A DNA stretch of 64,000 nt from Rapana venosa (Eukaryota; Mollusca; Gastropoda; Neogastropoda; Muricidae): the NCBI GenBank assembly GCA_028751875.1, contig CM054157.1:2944408-3008407 (forward strand), read 5' to 3'. The translations under genes and the position numbers were made by a program. The notes under the pieces are model-generated. The model was not told the origin of the DNA. It saw only the letters and a program-made list of their open reading frames with translations, and ran no database searches. This document shows, piece by piece, positions 35,581 to 45,921 of this stretch (the first letter of the stretch is position 1; the number at the start of each line of letters is the position of its first letter).

Positions 35581-36369
35581 CTGCACCTACACCAGATTTC
35601 ACATTTCAAGATTTCATTCCCCTTCGACCCATCTTGGGCCATAGTCCTTCGGATGAGACTATAAACCGAGGCCCTGTGTTGGAACGCATGCAGAACATCT
35701 TGCGCACACGTTAAATCCTGTTCCGCTTTTCGGAAGAGTAGGCCATTGTGTGCCGGTGGAAACAGATGACAAAATTTACAAAACCGCATACACAAGGGGA
35801 CTGGATGTAAAAAAAAGCACATGAGTGCTTATTCCCTTATCCTCAATGTAAAAAGAATAAATAACAGAAGATTTCAGTTAACAAAATCAACAGTAACACA
35901 TATAATCTTCTTCTTCTTCCTTTTTTGTCATGTTTCTCCCAAAAGGGGAGGTTTGACATTGATGAGACTTCTCCGTATCTCTCTGTTTTGAGCTTCCTCC
36001 TTATTTATGCCCCTTTCTCTGAGATCATCTGCGATACAGGCAGCCCAGGTCTTGCTAGGTCTTCCCTTTGGTCTCTTTCCATCCACTACAAAGTTCATTG
36101 CTCTTTATCCGCATTAATAAAATCATTGCTCTTTATCCGCATTAACAAAATAAGTTTACAACATTAAAATTTGTCAGAAATAGCAAAACAAGTCATACAG
36201 TCAACCTTTCAATCAATGTCATGCAAACTTTACTCTTTAACTATAAATCTGCTAGGTTTTGACACACACGTGCATGCACACACACTCACATATATACACA
36301 CACACACACGCATACACATACACAAACACACACAGACACACATGCACGCACAGACACACACACACACAT

Positions 36370-36400
<31 letters not shown>

Positions 36401-39400
36401 TACACACACACACACACACATACACACACACACATACACACATACATACATACATTCCACACACATACATACACACACACACACACACTTACACACGGGC
36501 CTAATATTAAACATGATCTTATAACTGAAATAAACCATATTATACACTTTCTCATATTAAGAGGCACTAGTGTCACCTTTTGCTGGGTACCATCGCATTG
36601 CAATATCTTTTATAATGAAAAGGTTGATAGAGCAGCTAAAAATGCGGCAGCACATTCAAACTCTGCTGCTGTCTTGAATATACCAATGTCAATTCATGAG
36701 AATTATAACTTGATAGAAAGTGCTTGCTGGAAGCATGTTAGGAAGAAACAAGAAGATGCAGGGTTTTCCCATGGTACCACTTCTATTTTTGACCTAAATT
36801 TCTTTCTCTCTTCTCGTTTTGGGTTAGATAAATCACGCCAAAGGCCAGTCATAAGTCTTATTAATAGACTGAAGTTAAATGCTTTCCATACAAAATTTTC
36901 TAGAAATGTGCATTGTGTGTGTGGTGGGGCAATCTCAAACATTCATATTCTTTTCGAATGCCAAATGTTAAAAAAGCAGCTGCCCACCATTCGTGAGAGA
37001 TCTTTGCAAAAGGTTTTGAATAATTCTACATTGCTCTGTGAAATTGCTTTGCTGTTGAAAGAGAGTTGTGTTAGTAATTTGCTATAGCACAAGTAAGTAT
37101 GTCATTTATTGATTTGAAGCATAGGCATTCTACCCACCATAGTATAGTTTTCGAAATTGTTACCTTTTTTTCCCAGTGTTCTTTTAGCATGGAATACTTG
37201 AAATGTATCTTTTGATCTGTTGTAGTTTAATTAGCTATTTATTCATAAGGTAAAATCATTTCTTTCATTGTATTATATTTACAGAAGTTAGACAGTTCCT
37301 TAACCCTTTTTTTCTGAATTGTTTGCCTTTTTGTGTCTAATATCACTTAATGTGAATAGACGTTAAATTGAAGAACAACAACAACACCACACACACACAA
37401 ATGATTCCGTGACTTCATTTCTTCCCTCAACTCCTTCAGGAGTTGCTGAAGCAGGGCACTCAATTTTCCAGACAGCGTGTCAAGGGCAAGGTGAACCTGC
37501 CGAGTCCACTCCTCTCCTGGTTGCAGGGGGACAGGGTGGCCTGGCGGTTAGAGCCTTGTGCATTGCGCTAGGGATCTGACAGCCCGGGTTTGAGCTACTA
37601 TCCAGATGCCTGCCCATTTAAGGTGGTTTTTTCCCCCTAAGTTAACGTCAGTGTTGACTCCATTTCCCGCGAAAGCCCTTCAGATCTTCTTCTTCTTTTT
37701 TTGTCATGTTTCTCCCAAAAGGGGAGGTTTGACATTGATGAGCCTTCTCCATCCCCTCTCTGTTTTGAGCTTCCTCCTTCTTTATGCCCCTTTCTCTGAG
37801 ATCATCTGCAATACAGGCAGCCCAGGTTTCCTGAAAGCCCTTCAGATGAGACTATAAACCGAGGTCACTGTCGGTTACCTTCAGATCATGAGAATGTTGT
37901 TCTGACCACAACCCCATCCCCCCCCCCCCCCCCCCCCTCCCCCCCACATAACACACATACCCAAGCACACACATACACACCAATCACTCTCACACACATG
38001 CAGGGGTTACTACTGAAGTGTGTTTATCAAGCCCTAGTATAAACCAAAAAGACACATGATCCATATCAAACTCACCACTTTCATCTGTTCCTCTTTCACT
38101 GATGGGTCCATTAGCACAGTCTTGTCATGAATTCGCTGCAGACAAGAACAATGACAAGTGTTAAGTAACATCATTTTCTGTTTTCACTTACACCTTTGTT
38201 TCTTTTTGCATGACAGTATGCAAGTATCGAAAAGTTGCTGATTGTTGTTCAATTAAAAAGAAAATAATTGAATGAGAGACACAGAGAGAGAGACACACAC
38301 ACACACACAAAGACACAGACAGACAGACAGAGAGAGACAGAGTGAACAATGAACAAAGTTTATTCTTCAGGCCACCAGCCCCTAGAATGGGGTCAAACCA
38401 AGCATATCAAAATGACGCCAAAACAAAACATGACATATATGGCAACTGCCAATGGCCACGTTGTTAACACCTAGGGCTTTTTGTACAGTCATCATAAATA
38501 ATCTTTATTCTTCTTTTTTGAGTGCTCAGACAGCAACTTTTGTTGACTGGTCATATGAGCGAGAAACGTGCTGCGCTGCCGTTAAACGCCTGACAAGTCA
38601 AGCCCAGCACATCCAACTTCTGCATGGGAGAGAAGTGTTACCTTTTTAAGTCTTTCTAGGCAAAAAAAGGCAGAGGAATAAACACAAAAAGACAGAAAAC
38701 AGACAAGAAGGGAGGTGACAGGAAGAAAAGGAACAAGGCAGAGACAAAGAGAGGATTAGAAGAGAAGGGAATTCCTAGCACAGAATTTCCAGAAGGTGGG
38801 AATCAATGCTATTTTTACAGACAGGCCCCCGGCATGAGAAAAATAGTCTTTCTCATGTGTATTAATCCCACTCACCGCTGTGCATGCAACCACCAGGTCA
38901 AACAACTCGATTCCTGCATCAGCCAGAGCCAGACAGGCGCAAGTGATGGCTGTCGACAAGACTGAAACCACACAGAACGAAAAGACCGTGCGCTGGAACC
39001 TGCTCAGATGCCACCTGCATATTTTCTCAAATGGGACGATTCAACCCACCAAGTTATTTCCATTACTTTTTATTTTTTATTCTTTTATATCAAGGATAAT
39101 GGAATAACCACTTATTTTGTCTAGCATGCCAGTTTATGAAAGAAACAACAAACAACAACAACCATACTGTGGTGTCATATTTACAACAATGCTTCAGGCA
39201 TAAGAAAAGTTTCGGGGGTAAAAACCCCAACAAAACAAAAAGGTACAAATTACTCAACTCTTACTCTTCTTTCTAAGGCTGTAACTTACTCTTTACATGG
39301 TTTTACAACTAGAGCACCTATTCGCAATAGTTTTGTAATTTACTATCACACATAAACATATGCACACCCATTAGCACACCTCATCATTTTCTCTCTCTAA

Positions 39401-39827
39401 AAACACACACGCACGTGCGCGTGCATGCACGTACGCACCCACACACACACACAAAAGTTACAGAAAACCAATCACACATTACAAATCTCTCCACCACCCC
39501 ACCCCCAATATCCTACCCAAAATCAGCCCGACAGAGCACATACACACACAACCACACCAAACCAAACCCACACTCACCACTCCCATCATTCTCCAGCACA
39601 GAGACATAGATGTCCACCTGAGACTTGGGGAATGAGTCCTGTCCACAAATCAATACAGGTACATAGTTAACAATAACATCTTCACAAAACTACTAGAATA
39701 TAGATAGATAAGATAAATAGGCCGATAGACAGATAGATAAATAGATAGCGAGAGAGACAGAAAGACAGGCAGGCAGGCAGGCAGGCAGGCAGACAGACAG
39801 ACAGACACAAGCTTAACATCTTTATGA

Positions 39828-39868
<41 letters not shown>

Positions 39869-42800
39869 CATACATACACACACACAAATATACATATATG
39901 TATAAAAGACAAAAATTACTCTTCTGCTATCTTTACGGTCATGTTCACCAGTCAACATCTCTCTCACAGGTTTTTACAGCCAACAGAATGATAAAGCGAA
40001 AAATAAATAAAACAAAAACAAAACTGATACAATGTTGAATGTGTTATAGTTTTTCTTTTTTGTTTTTTAACATGCAGGAACTTCATAATTCACTACTGTT
40101 ACTGGAACTCAGCTTCTTTTTCTTTATTTAAAAATTCTTTTATTTTGAGGATAATGGAATAAGCACTCTCATGTGCTTTTTTTTTTTAATCCAGTCCCTG
40201 TGTGTATGCAGTTTTGTTAATTTTATCATCAGTTCCCACCGGCACACAATGGCCTATTCTAAAAAGTGCAACAGGTTTTAATGTATGTGTAAGATTTCTG
40301 TATGCATTCGCACATGGGACCTTGGTTTATAGTCTCATATGAAGGACTTTTGGGGGGTGTGGAGTCAGCACTGATGTTAAGTCCAGAGGAAAAATCCTCT
40401 TGAAAGAGATTTAAAGCCTTTTAGATCTTTCCTCAACAAAGTTAGTGACAGACAACAGTAAGTGGCTTTAAGTTTTTTGGTGGTTTTTTTTTTTTAATCA
40501 TTGTTGCTTTTTAAAAAAGTTTTAATTTTTTTAAAAAGCTGATATTGGCAAAAGTGAAAAGAAGGGTAGAGCTACGCTAATGAGTAATGTGCAACACATT
40601 CACCCATCTCCCCTCCCCCTCTCTGAAGATCATACTGAATTTCATGCAAAAGAATCTGCTGTGATAAATACAGGACACTACAAAACATTACACTACAAAA
40701 CATTGCAATATTAATACAATACAAAACAACAGTGACTTTTTACAGAAAGAATGAGATTTTCTAAGGAGGGAAGGAGGGTTGTTTTCTGGGTTAAAAAACA
40801 TACAAACCAACAAACCCTGAAACCTTTTCTGACATTTTCACATTATCATTCATCCATTTCATCATGAACATAACAAAAGCTATCAACGGTCTTCAGCTTC
40901 ACCGATCGATACATTCATCCAACATTACAACACCACCAAGATACTTCCATGTGTGCACAAATTTGATATTTTTCACAATTGAATGTCCCCAAACAAACCT
41001 GCCCCATTTTAAAAGAATGAGGTTTTTTTGGAAGTCAGAGCTGGTCAGCTTAAAATATGTAAATAATGTCTTAAAGAACAATCCTGTCCATGGTGATTCA
41101 ACTTGATGCCAGACTTGTCTAAGGGAAGGAACTGTGACTACAGTGTGAGAACGCAATATTGAAAAATTAAGGATTATGTCCCTTGGAATTACATTATCGC
41201 ATCAACCAAATTCTGTCCGAAAAATGTATTTGACAATCTTTCAACACAAAGATAAAGGATAGAACTCTGTTTCTGAGTGACTCAATGGATTCCAACATAT
41301 CTACTTACTTAAGCAGAGTGTTTGCCTTTTTTTTTTAACATTGTATTTTCTTTAACCTCTTAACTTCTGAGTGCAGGTGCACCCTAATATTCCAGGGAAT
41401 AAAATCCTATGTACCACTTGCTATGTTCATGTCCCTCTTACTCAGAAATTACTAAATGAATAATCCTGATAGTCTACCCAATGACAGTATATATATCGTA
41501 GATTACTTTGAGGTAAGCTCAAATTAGTTAGCATGATATTTAACTACAAAATATATTTAAACTGTAAAATATCAACCAAAAATACACTTTCTTCATCACT
41601 ACTGTCATTCTGAGTATCCCCCCCCTCGCCCCCCCCCCCCCCCCCCTCCCAGCCTTATTAACGTCAAACATAAGTCCAGGCAAAATCTTGTTCAATTTTT
41701 AAAAATGCACTATCTCCTGAATCATACACGATCGTTTTCATCATTGTCAGGTAAATCTAAAGTTTTATTTGCCCCATATACAGCTGTGTAAAGTTATTGA
41801 TACCTTCAACAAGAAGTGTCAGCCATTTTAAACAAGAACTGCCCAAGCAGTCATGCATAAAAACACAAAATATGAGCTAAAATAACGATCGTTTTTGCCA
41901 CAATTTTTGCAGCTGGATGTTGCCAAGCAACAGGAGAGTGATCTCCACTAATTTTGGAGTCCTTTCCCTTTAACAGTAGTCAAGGAAGCTGGTTTGTTTA
42001 CTTCGGTTTGACACCCCGGAAATTTTCTGGGTTGTAGGCGCATACAGTGCACATTTAGCCCCGGAAAATTTCCAGGGTGGGGCAGTCTAGTGGATAAAAT
42101 ATCTAAACAATGTCTTGAAGAACAACCCTGTCCATAGCAATTCAACTTGATGCCAGGCTTGTCTAAGGGAAGGAACTGTGACTACAGTGTGAGATTGCAA
42201 TCTTGAAAGTTTAAGGATTATGTCCCTTGGATTTGCATTATTGCATCAACCAAACTCTGTCAGAAAAATGTATTTGACAATCTTTCAACATAGAGATAAA
42301 GGTTAGAACTCTGTTTCTGAGTGACTCAATGGATTCCAACATCTCTACTTACTTAAGCAAACTGTTTGCCTTTTTTTTTTTTTTTTACATTGTATTTTCT
42401 TTAAGCAGGCAGTGTAATAATATTCACAGCAACTACAACAATAATTATGGTGATTATCTTTCTTCTACAGCACATTTCCTTTAACTTTTTCATTCCATCA
42501 CAAATCAAATCTGTCTTGCATAGACTAGGCAAGAGAGAGAACAAATAATGCACAAACTTGCACTATAGAATATAAACTTTTTTTTAATAATCAAGCCGTG
42601 CCACCTGCTTGAGAAATTAGTCAAGTCAAGTCAAGTCAAAAACACTTTAATCACCCCATGAAGGGCAATTACAATACTGACAAGCAGATTGATACACATA
42701 AACAATCTCAAAGACACAAAAAGCTATATTTCATATTGGTTAAAACATTCCAAAAAGACTTCAAATAAAATGTCACGAACACACACACACACACCAACAC

Positions 42801-44052
42801 ACACGCGCGCATGCGCACACACACATACATACACACACACACACACATCAATTGTGAACACAATTTTAAACCCATTGACTAGAAGACATAAAAACATATT
42901 TTTTACGCACGCATATATGCAGCACGTACACAAGGAAAATATTGATCGCCAATGAAGAGCCACGATACAAAACACAGCCACCAACCCACCAATCGCACGG
43001 CAGGTTCCACAGCCTCCAGCAGCTGCGCGGAGAAATCTTTCTCCTGTCCGTCCTGCATGTGCTGGCGACGAACGCGACAGGAAAAGGGAGCAAACTTGAC
43101 ATCGCAATTGACCTGCCCTTGGATACTGAAGTCCTCTCTCCTCGCTACTTCCCTGGGACCATAGCTGTGAGGGGAAAAGAAAAAAAAAGGAAAAAAATAT
43201 GTTTTACAGGTAAAGGTGTTCCCACAACCTATGCGGTCAATGGGGAGCGAGGTGTCAAAAACCTCGGTTTCTCTATGGGCCAGTGTTTTGAGTGCAGTGC
43301 CCATCTCCTCTCCCTCGCTGCTTTACCTTCCCTGACTCTAAAGAGGGCAGGTAACCATTTACAGCTGGGTAAACTGAGGGACTGTACTCAAGCCAAGGCA
43401 CACAAATGGTCACCCATCCACAAGGCAACCGTGCTGAACTTTAGCTTAGGGCGAGCGAGTGGTTTGATTACTGAGCTATCATGTCCCCATGTGTTTTATA
43501 GTGAGCAGCAATATTTGCACTTTTTACGGTGCATTCTGCACAGCTCAAACACAACCCACCTTCTACTTAAACTGAAACTGTGCTTTTTTCCACTGCCCCT
43601 CAACTCCCAATGGCCTTTACAAGGCAACAACAACAAAACAGAAGTCATTTTAAGGATAGGGAAACAAATACATGTGCAGACAGAAAAAGAGAAAAATGGG
43701 TGGTGCAGCTCTTGTGGCAACACGCTCTCCCTGGGGAGAGCAGCCCGAATTTCATGCAGAGAAATCTTGTGACAAACTTTAAAGGGGTATAAATAAATAA
43801 ATAAATAACATAAATTTTAAGCAAGTGGTGAAAACTGAAATGCCTTTTCTGGTTAGCCGCATTTTAAATTGTTAACAACTTTAAGACTGATAGCTGTCTG
43901 CAGACCGATGATAGCTCATGAGGGTGTGATGGAGTGAGTCTGGGTGTGATTGCATGTGGCAAGAGTGGATTGAACAAAGTCAATATGGTATACAAAGATC
44001 ATGTTACATAAAAACTAAATGAAGGCACCAATAACACACACACACACACACA

Positions 44053-44099
<47 letters not shown>

Positions 44100-45921
44100 A
44101 AATTCATTCAACTCAGCAGAACAACAAAACCAAATCATTGAGTACGAGGTGGAACCATTACTCAGCTGCTTGGCTGTTGTAAGTTAACTGTCTACTCATG
44201 CTGATGATCTAGACTTGTTAATGGAATAAAATCTCTCTTTAACTAAAGAAGTAGTTCAAGTACACTTACACAGCACACACCACTTTGGTCTGTCCAAATT
44301 CTGCCAGAGCTGACCCTTTGGCTTGACTCAGCAGACCTGCTTTTAAGTCTGAAACCAAATGGCCCATCAACACAATGACATATAATATACTGTATACATA
44401 TATTTATATACAGCAATGTGTACACTAAAGTGACAATCTTTATGAACACAATCAACACAAACTATTTCCTGATGCAGTAATGGAAACTTCTAATGCTCTT
44501 TACCTTCCAAATTTGAGCCAGGAGCCAAGAGAGCTAACGCTTTTAAGTTTAAGGGAGAGAAAAATGTCTTACAATTATGATGTCATACCACTTTTGAATG
44601 ATTTTTTTTTTAATGCAAGGGAGCGAGAAGGGGAGGGGTCAGGGGGGGAGGGAGGGATGTACATGCACACACACAAATTATACACAAAATTCAATCATAT
44701 TTTAAACCAAAGTAATAATATTAGTACTAAAGTATGCAAACTACAAGTAATGGAATGGGGTGAAAAAAGCAAGAAAGAGAAAAGGAATTACAGAGAAAAG
44801 GATGAGGAAAAAATCAGTTATGTCAGAAGGGAAGGGGAGGGAGGGGCAAAAACAAAAAGAGAAAAAAAGAGAATTAAAAAAAAAAAGTTTTTACTCACAC
44901 ACAGGCCTGTGATCTTCCTCTGTGCGTCCATCTGTTCTTTTACCATTTACCAAAGGCTGGAAATGAACATTCAGATAATTTAGAATGTTGATAAAAACAA
45001 AATTCCTTATCAGTACCAACACCCACCTTGGCAAAATGGTTATAAATCACACTGAGGTCACATGTAAGGACATGGGTTCAGTTCATAACTTCTTACCATA
45101 GGTCTAGATATGTAAACTTATATTTGTGTGGTTGTTCAAACACCAAAGCTCTAGTCTATATTATGTACATGGTATACAATTACTTTTATCTTTATCAGTA
45201 GATGTAAGGGTGAAGGTGACTTAAGTCAACATCATCAACATCATAAGTTTGTAGAAACTTAAAATATAAATCAAATATTTTCCTTAAATCACTTGATAAA
45301 CTGGAAGTTTTGATGACTTAAAAAAAAAACAACTCTGCTGGACAGTCCTGGCAAACATTAGTTTCCTGTATCTTGCAACTTACAATTCAATGCATCTAGA
45401 ACTTCCTAAAGTTCCTTTGTTTCACTTTCAAGGCATAAAAATTAAAATGTACTACTTCAAAATACAGGCCAAAATTTTGACTCCCAACTGCTGCTGCTTT
45501 TTTACTGAAGATATAAATTGGTTACAGATCTGATACTGTATGCATATCATATTGATATTACTTGAAAATTGAACATTATAATTTATACATGTAATGTATA
45601 TCAATTTTTGGCTTACTCATTTCTAGATTCAGTTCCCTAACAATCGAACACCACTGGTGTGTGTGTGTGGGTGTGTGTGCGTGCGTGTGTGTGATACTGA
45701 TTCAGTGATTGGAAACTAAATTGCCAGGAAGCAAACTTGTGCTGCATACCACAACACTAGTCTGGAAATTTATCCATGTACTTTAAGCTGGATCATTTTT
45801 AACACTGATATTGAAAGAAGATTCAATAGTGTTTATTACTTACCTCTGTTACTTCATCGACAGCAAAGTTAAACGGACTTCGCGTTTTTTCTGGTCCCGC
45901 AATTCGCCTTGTGTCCGGCAT
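35470..45921 (-). CDS. EXOSC6: EXOSC6 (MTR3) exosome ring subunit, nine exons, last two in swapped order
   Basis: The product is a non-catalytic RNase PH-fold subunit of the eukaryotic RNA exosome core ring (nuclear and cytoplasmic 3'-5' RNA decay and processing), which in known structures pairs with EXOSC7. Exons (minus strand): 45921-45844, 44956-44899, 44348-44270, 43164-42990, 39638-39578, 38961-38876, 38135-38076, 35580-35470, 37511-37347. Taken in that order all junctions keep frame and give 290 residues (human 272). Landmarks: MPDTRRIAGPEKTRSP start, [100 protein letters not shown]. Exon 8 lies downstream of exon 9 on the scaffold, so the gene as assembled cannot be read straight through. 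Identity is near certain; intactness is not. Confidence 0.9.
35643..35862 (+). mobile_element. SINE-1, body and tail T1, head missing
   Basis: Begins at GTCCTTCGGATGAGAC and runs cleanly through body and T1 to AAAAAGAATAAATAACAG. The missing front half resembles what is left at 37526-37685. Confidence 0.95.
35905..36135 (-). repeat. rep-C copy
   Basis: TCATGTTTCTCCCAAAAGGG, GAGGTTTGACATTGATGAGA, TGCCCCTTTCTCTGAGATCA and GCAGCCCAGGTCTTGC. On the minus strand it ends in a (GAA)n tail. Includes a 27-bp direct repeat (CATTGCTCTTTATCCGCATT) at 36097 and 36124. Confidence 0.85.
36255..36500. repeat. (CA)n/(CATA)n microsatellite
   Basis: ACAC and ACATAC runs; the His/Thr and Cys/Val ORFs here are artefacts. 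Confidence 0.95.
36510..37380 (+). mobile_element. LINE-H, 5'-truncated RNase H-type LINE with intact 3' end
   Basis: The plus strand encodes the end of an RNase H domain (VTFCWVPSHCNI, NEKVDRAAKNAA) and a C-terminal zinc-knuckle-like region (NVHCVCGGAISNIHILFECQ) closing at a stop near 37085. About 290 bp of 3' UTR end in TAATATCACTTAATGTGAAT, AGACGTTAAATTGAAG and (AAC)n. The tail fragments at 33192 and 50038 match this end. It lies antisense to EXOSC6 and its tail overlaps the last codons of exon 9. Confidence 0.85.
37347..37511 (-). CDS. EXOSC6: EXOSC6 exon 9 (terminal), residues 237-290
   Basis: Starts after CCAGGAGAG (phase 0 with exon 8) with [29 protein letters not shown], matching human EDWAEAVRLGLEG...LQQSLV. 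The last 16 or so codons ([17 protein letters not shown]) and the TAA at 37349-37347 come from a CA run and the antisense LINE-H tail, so the C-terminus is element-derived. Confidence 0.8.
   Translation of the reverse strand, partial: [54 protein letters not shown]
37526..37890 (+). mobile_element. SINE-1, head A, split by rep-C
   Basis: GGGGACAGGGTGGCCTGGCG head, CCCGGGTTTGAGC B box and GTTAACGTCAGTGTTGACTC linker, then rep-C, then GATGAGACTATAAACCGAGG and truncation. On the EXOSC6 strand it is antisense, with its 5' end 15 bp from the exon 9 acceptor. Confidence 0.9.
37686..37832 (-). mobile_element. rep-C insertion, 147 bp, with 15-bp target-site duplication
   Basis: Bracketed by GAAAGCCCTTCAGAT at 37671-37685 and 37833-37847. 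On the minus strand it starts AGGAAACCTGGGCTGCC and ends AAAAAAAGAAGAAGAAG, the layout of a 5'-truncated retroposon. Confidence 0.9.
37918..38040. repeat. Poly-C and CA-rich sequence
   Basis: About 27 C, then CACATAC repeats. No EXOSC6 exon is found between 37890 and 38075. Confidence 0.8.
38076..38135 (-). CDS. EXOSC6: EXOSC6 exon 7, residues 180-199
   Basis: TCTGCAG acceptor, 20 codons [26 protein letters not shown] donor. Phase 0 at both ends. Corresponds to human WLLDPTRLEEER. Confidence 0.85.
38280..38345. repeat. (CA)n/(GACA)n microsatellite in intron 6
   Basis: GAGA, CACA and GACAGACA runs. Confidence 0.9.
38505..38860 (-). repeat. rep-D copy, longest
   Basis: TCTTCTTTTTTGAGTGCTCA, CATATGAGCGAGAAACG, CTGACAAGTCAAGCCCAGC, GACAAGAAGGGAGGTGACAG, GAATTCCTAGCACAGAATTT and GGTGGGAATCAATGC. 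It sits in EXOSC6 intron 6 in the gene's sense orientation. Confidence 0.85.
38876..38961 (-). CDS. EXOSC6: EXOSC6 exon 6, residues 151-179
   Basis: GGTTTCAG acceptor, then [20 protein letters not shown] and DLVVACTA, GTGAGT donor. The LALADAG(I/V)E(L/M)(F/Y)DLVV block is the clearest match to animal EXOSC6. Confidence 0.95.
39065..39112 (-). mobile_element. SINE-1 tail T1 scrap
   Basis: ATTCTTTTATATCAAGGATA and ATGGAATAACCACTTAT only. Confidence 0.8.
39578..39638 (-). CDS. EXOSC6: EXOSC6 exon 5, residues 131-150
   Basis: TGGACAG acceptor, DSFPKSQVDIYVSVLENDGS plus one base, GTGAGT donor. Matches human YPRAQLEVSALLLEDGGS in position and length. Confidence 0.9.
39690..39895. repeat. (GATA)n, (GGCA)n, (TA)n, (CA)n microsatellites
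   Basis: GATAGATA and GGCAGGCAGGCA runs, then about 30 bp of TA and ACATAC. Confidence 0.9.
40126..40415 (-). mobile_element. SINE-1, tail T1, body, linker; head lost
   Basis: TTTTGAGGATAATGGAATAA to AAATCCTCTTGAAAGAGATT. Somewhat diverged (GTGCAACAGGTTTTAATGTA). Confidence 0.9.
40617..40665 (+). repeat. rep-E fragment
   Basis: ACTGAATTTCATGCAAAAGA and ATCTGCTGTGATAAATAC match the rep-E core. Confidence 0.65.
41052..41352. repeat. Direct repeat of about 300 bp, copy 1
   Basis: From AATGTCTTAAAGAACAATCC to TTGTATTTTCTTTAA. Nearly identical to 42092-42408, in the same orientation, with about 740 bp of other sequence between. Both lie in EXOSC6 intron 4. Confidence 0.9.
41353..42091. other. 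Unique spacer between the direct repeats
   Basis: AT-rich, with a C run at 41618-41646 and near-palindromic CCCCGGAAAATTTCCAGGG-type boxes at 42013 and 42058. No coding frame or known repeat is seen. Confidence 0.5.
42092..42408. repeat. Direct repeat of about 300 bp, copy 2
   Basis: AATGTCTTGAAGAACAACCC to TTGTATTTTCTTTAA. Differs from copy 1 mainly by scattered substitutions and a longer T run. Confidence 0.9.
42775..42850. repeat. (CA)n microsatellite
   Basis: ACACAC with a CGCGCGCATGCGC interruption. Confidence 0.95.
42990..43164 (-). CDS. EXOSC6: EXOSC6 exon 4, residues 73-130
   Basis: CCCCTCACAG acceptor and GTGGGT donor (weak at +3/+4). Encodes YGPREVARREDFS, NCDVKFAPFSCRVRR and [14 protein letters not shown], matching human SGPR..., LLCDFRRAPFAGRRRR and ALQEALEPAVRL. 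Confidence 0.95.
43208..43488 (-). mobile_element. SINE-5S, full length
   Basis: All blocks of the 30110 copy, with a diverged 5S segment. It sits in EXOSC6 intron 3 in the gene's sense orientation. Confidence 0.85.
43680..43790 (+). repeat. rep-E copy
   Basis: ACGCTCTCCCTGGGGAGAGC, AGCCCGAATTTCATGCAGAG and AAATCTTGTGACAAACTTT, then (AATA)n. This is the cleanest single copy. Confidence 0.8.
44030..44100. repeat. (CA)n microsatellite
   Basis: About 30 CA units with one CATA. Confidence 0.95.
44270..44348 (-). CDS. EXOSC6: EXOSC6 exon 3, residues 46-72
   Basis: GTTTCAG acceptor, [20 protein letters not shown] and KVVCAV, GTAAGT donor. Matches human [20 protein letters not shown]. Confidence 0.95.
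44899..44956 (-). CDS. EXOSC6: EXOSC6 exon 2, residues 27-46
   Basis: TTTCCAG acceptor, [19 protein letters not shown] plus one base, GTGAGT donor. The R-x-DGR box is typical of RNase PH-family N-termini. Using the second GT keeps frame and gives RPVY, as in human. Confidence 0.9.
44977..45842 (-). other. EXOSC6 intron 1
   Basis: AT-rich sequence with a short (TG)n at 45658-45692. No repeat family of this window and no further exon is seen. Confidence 0.7.
45844..45921 (-). CDS. EXOSC6: EXOSC6 exon 1, residues 1-26
   Basis: Start codon at 45921-45919. MPDTRRIAGPEKTRSPFNF then AVDEVTE, GTAAGT donor. The opening matches human MPGDHRRIRGPEESQPP, which fixes the start. Confidence 0.95.

Noticed and set aside
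37060..37349. LINE-H 3' UTR as an EXOSC6 3' exon
   Set aside because: It reads as LINE sequence in the opposite orientation; it may be transcribed as 3' UTR but codes nothing beyond the stop at 37347.
38756..38860. Frame continuing past EXOSC6 exon 6 reads HAGGLSVKIALIPTFW, resembling the missing GLTVALMP segment
   Set aside because: The DNA is rep-D, also present at 8650 and elsewhere, it follows a good GTGAGT donor, and a much better exon 8 exists at 35470-35580.
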